Origin: Desulfurococcaceae archaeon
Lineage (GTDB): Archaea > Thermoproteota > Thermoprotei_A > Sulfolobales > Desulfurococcaceae
Length of the DNA: 9,158 nucleotides
NCBI GenBank assembly: GCA_020833085.1
Contig: JAJHQY010000017.1
Span: forward strand, 1 to 9,158
Direction: 5' to 3'
This document shows positions 1 through 5,045 of this stretch, piece after piece; position 1 is the stretch's first letter; each line of letters opens with the position of its first letter. A program made the translations under genes and the position numbers. A model generated the notes under the pieces. That model had not been told where the DNA came from and searched no databases. It saw nothing but the letters and a program-made list of their open reading frames with translations.

Positions 1-515
1 CTCTCAATAGCGCGCTTAATTTTCTCCAGTGCTGCGTCTCTGCCTTTCCAGCCGAGAACTCTAACCCACTTACCCTTTTCGAGCTCTTTATAGTGCGCGA
101 AGAAGTGCTCTATTCTCTGCCTAATAGCCTCGGGGAGGTCTTTTACGTCTCTTATATTCTGAAATCTCGGGTCTATTTTATCAGCTGGTACGGCAACTAC
201 TTTTGCATCGAACCCCTTCTCGTCCTCGGTCTCTAGTACACCTATAGGCTTAACTTTAATAACACAGCCGGGTATGAGGGGGTCGTAAGAGACTACTAGC
301 ACGTCTACTGGGTCGCCGTCTTCTTCGAGAGTCCCGGGTATAAAGCCGTAATTAAACGGGTAGACCATTGACGTGTAGAGTATTCTGTCGACAAATAAAA
401 CCCCAGTCTCCTTGTCGATCTCGTACTTGACACCACTATTAATTGGTATCTCGACTAGTACATTTACCTCTTCAGGCGCTTTTTCACCAGGACCTATTTT
501 GTCGAGTACACTCAC
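1..515 (-). CDS. ppa: Inorganic pyrophosphatase, family I (3' end cut by window edge)
   Basis: This soluble cytoplasmic enzyme hydrolyses pyrophosphate to two phosphates and so pulls biosynthetic reactions forward. The 171 visible residues match family I throughout. The metal-binding signature EEDGDPVD lies at residues 64-71, with Asp66 and Asp71 as metal ligands, and Asp103 follows in [10 protein letters not shown]. Further active-site residues known from the E. coli enzyme are present: Glu22, Lys30, Arg44, Lys105, Tyr142 and Lys143. Crenarchaeal homologues are about 175 residues, so only a few C-terminal residues are missing. I chose the GTG at 515. A second in-frame GTG at 524 is directly preceded by a stop codon, and a TATA-like box sits about 26 bases upstream of it, so a leaderless start at 524 is also possible. 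The gene follows sucD on the same strand but probably has its own promoter. The family call is secure; only the exact start is open. Confidence 0.96.
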   Translation of the reverse strand, partial: MSVLDKIGPGEKAPEEVNVLVEIPINSGVKYEIDKETGVLFVDRILYTSMVYPFNYGFIPGTLEEDGDPVDVLVVSYDPLIPGCVIKVKPIGVLETEDEKGFDAKVVAVPADKIDPRFQNIRDVKDLPEAIRQRIEHFFAHYKELEKGKWVRVLGWKGRDAALEKIKRAIE

Positions 516-542
516 AATTAACACCTAGACACACTACTACAC

Positions 543-556
543 AGTTTATGGTTAAG
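543..556 (-). promoter_or_regulatory. Candidate TATA box of ppa
   Basis: Read on the minus strand this is CTTAACCATAAACT, an AT-rich archaeal TATA-like element. Its centre at about 550 predicts initiation near 524, on or next to the possible GTG starts of the pyrophosphatase gene, suggesting a leaderless or very short-leader mRNA. It was identified by eye from sequence and spacing only. Confidence 0.4.
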
Positions 557-567
557 AGTAGTGAGGT

Positions 568-573
568 AAAAAA
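568..573 (-). terminator. T-run terminator after sucD
   Basis: Six consecutive T residues on the minus strand directly follow the sucD TAG stop. Oligo-T tracts are the known archaeal intrinsic termination signal and need no hairpin. This one would end the sucCD transcript just before the pyrophosphatase promoter. Confidence 0.5.
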
Positions 574-1452
574 CTACTTTCTGAGGACTTCTCTTAGTAG
601 TAGTGGTACTTGTGAGGGTGTCTCGGCTACTGGTATGCCGGCGCTCTCGAGACTACTTCTCTTAGACTTGTAGTCTCCCATACCCATTGATATTATTGCG
701 CCGGCGTGCCCCATGCGCTTGCCTGGCGGAGCTGTTCTACCGGCTATGTAGGCTACTACTGGCTTCTTAACTGATAGCTTAGAGTAGTAGTCCGCAAATC
801 TCTCCTCGGCGTCACCACCAATCTCGCCTATTAAGACCACGGCCTCCGTCTCCTTGTCTTCGAGAAACATCTTGTAGACGTCTATGAAGTCGAGTCCCGT
901 AATGGGGTCTCCTCCGAGGCCTACTACAGTTGAAACTCCGTAATTGTGTTTACTCAGCTCTCTCGCAATTTCATATGTGAGAGTGCCGCTTCTCGAGACA
1001 AGCCCTACAGAGCCCCGTTTAAATACGTGTGCCGGCATAATGCCTAGTTTACACTCACCAACAGTCATAACACCCGGCGTATTGGGCCCAACGATATTAA
1101 CACCTCTACTCCTAGCGTAGTTAACGAATTTGATTTCGTCGTGTAGTGGTATGCCCTCAGTTATGACGACAACTACTTTCACGCCGTGATCTATAGCCTC
1201 GTACACAGCGTCGCTCGCAGACCTAGCTGGCACAAAGACTATTGAGGCGTCCACTGGACCCTGCTCTCTCACAGCCTCGTACACGGTGTTATACACTGGG
1301 ACTCCGTGAACGTAGCTACCACCCTTACCAGGCGAAGTGCCAGCAACTATTTTCGTCCCGTACTCTAACATTAACTTAGTGTGAAAACTCCCCTCTCTCC
1401 CAGTAATGCCCTGAACTAGTACTCTAGTAGAGGAGTTCACGAGTATACCCAC
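574..1452 (-). CDS. sucD: Succinyl-CoA synthetase (ADP-forming), alpha subunit
   Basis: This is the alpha subunit of succinate-CoA ligase, which interconverts succinyl-CoA and succinate with formation or use of ATP in the citric acid cycle or related carbon pathways. The 292 residues have the usual family length. An N-terminal CoA-binding Rossmann domain begins with VLVQGITGREGSFH (residues 11-24). SRSGTLTYE lies at 153-161 and GEIGGDAEE at 209-217. The phosphorylated active-site histidine is His249 in GHAGAI. The GTG start is supported by GAGGTG about 7 bases upstream, which overlaps the end of sucC, and by alignment of the N-terminus with the bacterial SucD start. Only 3 bases separate it from the sucC stop codon, so the two genes form one operon and are probably translationally coupled. 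The identification is secure; use of ADP rather than GDP is the archaeal expectation and is not shown by the sequence. Confidence 0.97.
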   Translation of the reverse strand: MGILVNSSTRVLVQGITGREGSFHTKLMLEYGTKIVAGTSPGKGGSYVHGVPVYNTVYEAVREQGPVDASIVFVPARSASDAVYEAIDHGVKVVVVITEGIPLHDEIKFVNYARSRGVNIVGPNTPGVMTVGECKLGIMPAHVFKRGSVGLVSRSGTLTYEIARELSKHNYGVSTVVGLGGDPITGLDFIDVYKMFLEDKETEAVVLIGEIGGDAEERFADYYSKLSVKKPVVAYIAGRTAPPGKRMGHAGAIISMGMGDYKSKRSSLESAGIPVAETPSQVPLLLREVLRK

Positions 1453-1455
1453 TAC

Positions 1456-2586
1456 TCACCACCTCTTAGCCAGCTCTACAGCTGTTTTTACAGCGTCATC
1501 CATTTCAGTGTACGCTTCAATACCGTGTTCCCTTAGTATTCTACGCCCCTCCTCCTCGTTAGTTCCCAGCATTCTCACTACAATGGGTTTCCTAGCGCCG
1601 ACCTCCTTCACGGCCTCAATAATACCCAGTGCTACTTCATCACACCTCGTTATTCCTCCAAATATGTTAATTAGCAGTACTCGCGTTCTCGGGTGTGTAA
1701 GCATTAATTTAACGGCCTCTTTAACGCTTTCTCTGCGAGCACCGCCACCGATATCGAGGAAATTAGCGGGCCTCCCCCCGTAGTAGAGTATCGAGTCCAT
1801 TGTAGCCATTGTCAAGCCGGCGCCATTACTAATTACTCCTATATCGCCGTCTAGTTCAACGTAGTTAAATCCGAGTTCTCTAGCCCTCTTCTCGTACTCA
1901 GTGAGGTCTCTTCCGTAGAGCTTCTGCAAGTCTGGGTGTCTGTAGAGGCTATTATCATCAATAATTATCTTGGCGTCTAGAGCTACCAGTCTATTGTCGC
2001 ACGTCAGTGCTAGCGGGTTGAACTCTACGAGCTCCGCCTCGTAGTCAGTCATGATACTGTACATGGCCTTCATTATGTTTGCGAGGTCCTGTAGGAGAGT
2101 CCACGGGAGTTTTAGTGCTTGTAGCGCTTCTCGAGACATGTAATCGATGTACCCCACGCTCGGGTCTACGTATATTCTGTGTATCTTATCAGGGTGCCTC
2201 TTAGCCAGCTCCTCTATTTCAACTCCACCCATCTCAGAGACTAAGTATACTGGTCTACGAGAAGCCCTGTCAACTGTTAGTGATAAGTAGAGCTCTCTAC
2301 TAATACACACTTTCTCCTCAACTAGCACCTTTTCTACTCTCTCTCCGCGAATAGTACTCGAGAAGAGCCTCTCAGCTACTTTGTAGGCGTCTTCTGGAGT
2401 CTCGGCGACTTTCACGCCGCCAGCTAGTCCCCTGCCACCAACGAGAACTTGAGCTTTAATCACCACAGCTCCGAGCTCCCCGGCAACTCTCTTCGCATCT
2501 TCAGGATTCTCGACAACTCTACCACGTGGCACTGGAATACCGTAGCGTCTAGCGATCTCCTTACTCTCATACTCGTAGAGCTTCAT
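1456..2586 (-). CDS. sucC: Succinyl-CoA synthetase (ADP-forming), beta subunit
   Basis: This is the beta subunit of succinate-CoA ligase. It binds nucleotide and succinate and pairs with the adjacent alpha subunit. With the ATG at 2586 the product has 376 residues, close to the usual 380-390. The N-terminal ATP-grasp domain has KAQVLVGGRGLAGGVK at residues 44-59 and the metal-binding ELVEFNPLAL at 185-194. The C-terminal ligase domain shows GVISNGAGLTMATMD at 250-264, NFLDIGGGA at 275-283 and NIFGGITRCDEVA at 307-319, the substrate and CoA contact loops of the family. A GTG three codons upstream (2595) is in frame, but GGTG at 2595-2598 is well placed (8 bases) as a ribosome binding site for the ATG, and homologues begin at MKLYEYE. 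It is the first gene of the sucCD operon, with a candidate promoter squeezed between it and the tRNA-Leu gene. The call is secure. Confidence 0.97.
   Translation of the reverse strand: MKLYEYESKEIARRYGIPVPRGRVVENPEDAKRVAGELGAVVIKAQVLVGGRGLAGGVKVAETPEDAYKVAERLFSSTIRGERVEKVLVEEKVCISRELYLSLTVDRASRRPVYLVSEMGGVEIEELAKRHPDKIHRIYVDPSVGYIDYMSREALQALKLPWTLLQDLANIMKAMYSIMTDYEAELVEFNPLALTCDNRLVALDAKIIIDDNSLYRHPDLQKLYGRDLTEYEKRARELGFNYVELDGDIGVISNGAGLTMATMDSILYYGGRPANFLDIGGGARRESVKEAVKLMLTHPRTRVLLINIFGGITRCDEVALGIIEAVKEVGARKPIVVRMLGTNEEEGRRILREHGIEAYTEMDDAVKTAVELAKRW
1460..1465 (-). promoter_or_regulatory. Ribosome binding site of sucD
   Basis: Minus-strand GAGGTG lies 7 bases before the sucD GTG, inside the last codons of sucC. 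It matches the crenarchaeal anti-Shine-Dalgarno sequence and decides the choice of the non-ATG start. Confidence 0.7.
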
Positions 2587-2620
2587 TCTGTACACACCAG
2601 TTAGTAGTAGAATCAGTTAG

Positions 2621-2628
2621 GAATAAAT
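2621..2628 (-). promoter_or_regulatory. Candidate TATA box of the sucCD operon
   Basis: Minus-strand ATTTATTC is centred near 2625, which predicts a transcription start at about 2599. That would leave a leader of about 13 bases carrying the GGTG ribosome binding site. It lies only 10 bases past the 3' end of the tRNA gene. Assigned by eye. Confidence 0.4.
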
Positions 2629-2637
2629 GAGTATTAG

Positions 2638-2722
2638 TGCGGGGGGTGGGATTTGAACCCACGCAGGCCTACGCCATCGGGTCCTGAGCCCGACCCCTTT
2701 GACCAGGCTCGGGCACCCCCGC
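2638..2722 (-). tRNA. tRNA-Leu, anticodon CAG
   Basis: An 85-base type II tRNA. The acceptor stem GCGGGGG pairs perfectly with CCCCCGC and is followed by discriminator A, which is expected for leucine. The anticodon stem TCGGG/CCCGA closes the 7-base loop CTCAGGA, giving anticodon CAG (plus-strand positions 2684-2686), which reads CUG codons. The T arm is GTGGG/CCCAC with loop TTCAAAT. A long variable arm, as in all leucine tRNAs, lies between the anticodon and T stems. CCA is not encoded and no intron interrupts the anticodon loop. The all-GC acceptor stem fits a hyperthermophile. It lies just upstream of sucC on the same strand but has its own TATA-like elements. Confidence 0.97.
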
Positions 2723-2753
2723 ACAGCTACGTACTCGTAAAACCACACTAGTA

Positions 2754-2761
2754 CTATAAAT
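2754..2761 (-). promoter_or_regulatory. Candidate TATA box of tRNA-Leu
   Basis: Minus-strand ATTTATAG is centred near 2758 and predicts initiation around 2732, about 10 bases before the mature tRNA 5' end, a normal short tRNA leader. A second AT-rich stretch, CTATTATATAG at 2764-2774, could serve either strand. Confidence 0.5.
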
Positions 2762-2904
2762 AACTATATAATAGGCCCGGTCTTTTAATCATTAAAGCGC
2801 AGAGCGCTAATCTACTCGTGTAGTACTAGGTTTCTGTTAACAGGGCGAGTTAGAGTTGTTTGGGTCTTTTCGGGGTTTTAATGGGGGCTCGTAGACCGCC
2901 ATGC

Positions 2905-3050
2905 AATTAGCGACTGCGTGGTGGTTGCCGAGTTCCGAGAGACCAGAGTGCGCGGCTCGGCACTGCGCCGTGAGGTGCCCGAGGGCGGCCTAGAACGCCG
3001 CAAGCAACCTCTCGGGTGAGTGGCTCTCTAGGACTGACTCAGTAGTCAGT
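2905..3050 (+). ncRNA. Candidate structured non-coding RNA, family unknown
   Basis: This GC-rich block can fold into a nested set of helices. An outer helix GGTTGC/GCAACC (2923-2928 with 3004-3009) encloses three others: CCGAG/CTCGG (2928-2932 with 2956-2960), GCGCC/GGTGC closed by a GTGA loop (2965-2978), and GCGGC/GCCGC with a 7-base loop (2985-3001). GTGA is a GNRA tetraloop only when read on the plus strand, and the G-U pair in that stem also works only there, which favours plus-strand transcription. CCGAGAG at 2935-2941 can pair with CTCTCGG at 3009-3015, crossing the outer helix as a pseudoknot. A separate hairpin ACTGACT/AGTCAGT lies at 3033-3050. A TTTTAA element at 2876-2881 would start transcription near 2903-2907. 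I do not recognise the family; the diagnostic SRP RNA and RNase P core sequences are absent. The limits are estimates. Confidence 0.4.
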
Positions 3051-3101
3051 GAGGAGATGCACGCGCTCACTAATCGCTTCGCCAGCTCTTCTTCATCCCT
3101 G

Positions 3102-3129
3102 AATAAATTACTCCTAGTAGCTCTTTAAA
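3102..3129 (+). promoter_or_regulatory. Candidate promoter of the radical SAM-HAD operon
   Basis: Two TATA-like elements are present. AATAAATTA at 3102-3110 predicts initiation near 3132, and TTTAAA at 3124-3129 predicts initiation near 3152. The first would give a short leader containing GAGGGG (3138-3143) before the GTG at 3155, or a leaderless start at the TTG at 3134. The second would give a nearly leaderless mRNA at 3155. Confidence 0.4.
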
Positions 3130-3154
3130 TTAGTTGCGAGGGGTCTGTGAACTC

Positions 3155-4324
3155 GTGTCTGCTTTGTTAGATACTGTTAGGAGTGTGCTAGAAGAGAAGA
3201 AGAGACTTAGTGAGCTAGTGGGGTCTAAGCTCAGCGTGGAGGAGAGGGAGCGCGCTGAGAGAGACCCCCACGCTAAGAGACCTCCTAGACCCTGTGGAGT
3301 AACAGTACACACAGCTATAGGCTGTGTGTATCAGTGTAAATACTGCTACATCTACGACATGGGGTTTAAGAGAGAGGTTAAGCCGTATCCTCTCAGCGGG
3401 CTCCAATTAGTCTACGCGCTACTAGTAAACAAGTACTTTATTCCGGGTCTCCGCGGAACGTACATAGCGATAGGTAGCGTCTCCGAGCCCTTTCACCCGG
3501 CAGTCGTAGAGAAGACAGTAGAGTACATTGAGGCGTTTTACAAGTACCTCTCTAATCCAGTACAGTTCTCAACTAAATCGTATCTCAGTAGACACCTCTG
3601 CGAAAAACTCGCAGTCATAAGTTCCGGGAGAGTATCGCCTCTAGTGACAATTGTGAGCCTCAATGAGAGCAGGGCTCTTGAGCCCTACGCGCCGAGCCCT
3701 GAGAAGAGACTTGAGAGCATTAAGAACCTCCGAGAGGTGGGGTTAAAGCCGTTTCTTTTTCTGAGACCCATAATTCCGGGCTTGACGGAGAAAGAGTACG
3801 CGGAGATAATTGACCTAGCGGCTGAGTGCGGAGCAGTAGGCGTAGTAGCGGGTACTTTGAGAGTCACGCGGAGAATAGTAGAAGAGCTTCGAGAAGCGGG
3901 CTTAGACACTTCACTTATTCTAAGGAGAGTGAAAATTCCACTTGAGAAAATGCGTAGTGGTGTACAGTACGACGTGTACACTAGTGACATTAAGTCTCAA
4001 GTAGCCAACTACGCTAGGCGTAAGGGACTACTCTTCTTCCCATCAGCTTGCATGGCGAATCTCTACACGCACGGAGTCTCTTGTTGGAAAATGTCTCTAA
4101 TGGGTATAGACGCCCCCGAGAAGCCTCGAGTAGTAGACTACGAGGCTGTGAGGAGAATTGTGGAGTGGCTCGGGGGGAGAGTGGAGAGAGTCTCTTATAG
4201 TAGAGGTGAACTACTAGTAGACGTTGCTAGCAGAGTAGACTTCAAACTCGTGAGCGAGGTCCTGAGATCGCAGTTTTTAGCCTGCGTGAGAGTCGCTCAG
4301 ACTAAGAGAGGCGGGGGGTATTGA
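3155..4324 (+). CDS. Radical SAM protein, spore photoproduct lyase-like (SplB/COG1533 type)
   Basis: A cytoplasmic radical S-adenosylmethionine enzyme of unknown substrate. The cluster motif CVYQCKYC (CX3CX2C) gives Cys57, Cys61 and Cys64, ligands of the [4Fe-4S] cluster that cleaves SAM; an aromatic residue precedes the last Cys, as usual. GSVSEPFHPAV (residues 107-117) and EPYAPSPEKRLESIKNL (176-192) followed by RPIIPGLTEKEY (204-215) match the archaeal SplB-like group. Some members of that group repair UV photoproducts, but the family is broad and this does not prove a DNA lyase. Two further cysteines, 299 and 310, sit in a C-terminal CMANLYTHGVSC segment. I prefer the GTG at 3155 because GAGGGG lies 11 bases upstream; the TTG at 3134 would add 7 residues. 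It overlaps the next gene by 4 bases, implying translational coupling. Confidence 0.85.
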   Translation: MSALLDTVRSVLEEKKRLSELVGSKLSVEERERAERDPHAKRPPRPCGVTVHTAIGCVYQCKYCYIYDMGFKREVKPYPLSGLQLVYALLVNKYFIPGLRGTYIAIGSVSEPFHPAVVEKTVEYIEAFYKYLSNPVQFSTKSYLSRHLCEKLAVISSGRVSPLVTIVSLNESRALEPYAPSPEKRLESIKNLREVGLKPFLFLRPIIPGLTEKEYAEIIDLAAECGAVGVVAGTLRVTRRIVEELREAGLDTSLILRRVKIPLEKMRSGVQYDVYTSDIKSQVANYARRKGLLFFPSACMANLYTHGVSCWKMSLMGIDAPEKPRVVDYEAVRRIVEWLGGRVERVSYSRGELLVDVASRVDFKLVSEVLRSQFLACVRVAQTKRGGGY

Positions 4325-4959
4325 GCGGTATCCACGTAATATTTGACCTCTACGGGACGCTCGTAGACTGGACTAGTAGTATTAGTAGCTTTATTGAGAA
4401 GTACTTGTCGAGAGAAGCTGTAGAAGACTTCTTTAAGTGCGATCTAGAGGTTGTTTCCTCGGGTGTTTACAGACCCTACAAGGAGATCCTGAGAGAGTGC
4501 TTGAGTAGAGTAGCTCTAAAACGCGGCGTCATTCTGGCAAGAGATCTCGAAGACGCGTTTGTACTCTACTTCGCCAAGTCACCTCTATACCCAGACGTTA
4601 TTTACGGTATTAAGCAACTGAGAAATAGAGGCTTTGTAGTGGGAGTGCTCTCCAATACGGATAGAGATTTAATTAAAATAACTCTCTGTGGTATTGAAGA
4701 CCTACTAGACTTCGCAATTACGGCTGAAGACGTTAAAGCCTACAAGCCCAGAAAAGAGGCTTTTACGAGAGCTTACGGAATACTCGGTATAACTCCACTA
4801 GACGCTGTCCACGTATCAGCGTATCCCCAGTACGATTTGATACCAGCTAGTGAGCTTGGAGCTAGGACAGTCCTACTAGATCGGGGCTACGGGTACAAGT
4901 GGTATGTGTCTACTAGTAGTCTAGTAGAGCTCGCAGAGATTCTCGAGGAGATTTTGTAG
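4321..4959 (+). CDS. HAD-superfamily hydrolase, haloacid dehalogenase-like subgroup
   Basis: A 212-residue HAD-fold hydrolase, probably a small-molecule phosphatase. Motif I is FDLYGTLVD with nucleophile Asp9; the position two residues later is Tyr11 instead of the general acid Asp common in HAD phosphatases, as in the haloacid dehalogenase type. Motif II is LSNTD with Ser111. Motif III is the lysine of KAYKP (Lys142). Motif IV reads VSAYPQYD, keeping Asp172 but lacking the first acidic residue of the usual GDxxxxD; L-2-haloacid dehalogenases also have serine here. An alpha-helical cap lies between residues 15 and 90. The TTG start overlaps the stop codon of the radical SAM gene (TTGA), so the two are co-transcribed and probably coupled. 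Substrate is unknown: phosphoglycolate-like phosphatase and haloacid dehalogenase activities are both open. Confidence 0.85.
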   Translation: MSGIHVIFDLYGTLVDWTSSISSFIEKYLSREAVEDFFKCDLEVVSSGVYRPYKEILRECLSRVALKRGVILARDLEDAFVLYFAKSPLYPDVIYGIKQLRNRGFVVGVLSNTDRDLIKITLCGIEDLLDFAITAEDVKAYKPRKEAFTRAYGILGITPLDAVHVSAYPQYDLIPASELGARTVLLDRGYGYKWYVSTSSLVELAEILEEIL

Positions 4960-4963
4960 ATAG

Positions 4964-5022
4964 AGTGTCAGTAAGGACTCAGCTCATCAGGTACTCAGAC
5001 GAAACCTCCTTCATCAGCCACC
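4964..5022 (-). ncRNA. C/D box guide sRNA (2'-O-methylation guide)
   Basis: Read on the minus strand, this short RNA has all four boxes in order with canonical spacing: C box CTGATGA (5011-5017), a 12-nt guide (4999-5010), D' box CTGA (4995-4998), a 4-nt spacer, C' box CTGATGA (4984-4990), a second 12-nt guide (4972-4983) and D box CTGA (4968-4971). GTG before the C box can pair with CAC after the D box as a short terminal stem. Such RNAs bind L7Ae, Nop5 and fibrillarin and direct 2'-O-methylation at the base paired with the fifth guide nucleotide upstream of D or D'. The predicted targets are ACGA-Am-ACCUCCU (D' guide) and UAAG-Gm-ACUCAGC (D guide), in rRNA or tRNA; I cannot assign their positions. 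It starts about 24 bases after the nitrilase stop on the same strand, so it may be cut from that transcript. AGTTAAAAAAG at 5050-5059, centred about 27 bases upstream of the RNA, could instead be its own promoter. Confidence 0.87.
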
Positions 5023-5045
5023 TTCACGCTTAAACTAAGTGCAAA

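Larger units (their letters stand above)
2723..3133. other. Long gap: AT-rich palindromes, then a GC-rich structured block
   Basis: No convincing protein gene is seen in these roughly 410 bases. The left part (2749-2843) is AT-rich and holds several short inverted repeats: TAGTACTA at 2749-2756 and again at 2821-2828, TTTAATCATTAAA at 2784-2796, AGCGCAGAGCGCT at 2796-2808 and CTGTTAACAG at 2834-2843. The middle (about 2885-3050) is much richer in GC than the genes around it and is described separately as a candidate RNA. The right end (3100-3133) returns to AT-rich promoter-like sequence before the radical SAM gene. Open frames of 44-45 codons exist on both strands of the GC-rich part but lack a usable start. 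Confidence 0.6.

Noticed and set aside
443..673. Plus-strand frame across the pyrophosphatase/sucD junction
   Set aside because: It is antisense to two well-supported genes and the intergenic promoter, with a low-complexity Ser/Leu-rich product and no recognisable motif.
2638..2722. tRNA-Leu as an integration (att) site
   Set aside because: No integrase gene and no second copy of the tRNA 3' end is visible in the window.
2882..3019. Plus-strand open frame of 45 codons across the GC-rich block
   Set aside because: It opens directly after a stop with TGG and has only internal GTG codons as starts, no ribosome binding site, and a residue mix typical of GC-rich non-coding DNA.
2885..3050. SRP (7S) RNA or RNase P RNA
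   Set aside because: The block is GC-rich and structured, but I find neither the conserved SRP helix 8 sequence (GGAAGG-type loop) nor the RNase P core regions, and it is shorter than either RNA. Its topology with a crossing helix only loosely recalls RNase P.
3030..3103. Second C/D box sRNA on the minus strand near 3034-3100
   Set aside because: CTGA boxes are present, but the only C-like box is GGGATGA and no acceptable C' and D' pair with guide spacing can be found.
4960..5045. Direct repeat or CRISPR-like pair of TCATCAG units
   Set aside because: The two copies are the C and C' boxes of the guide RNA, as shown by the interleaved CTGA boxes and 12-nt guides; there is no repeat-spacer array.
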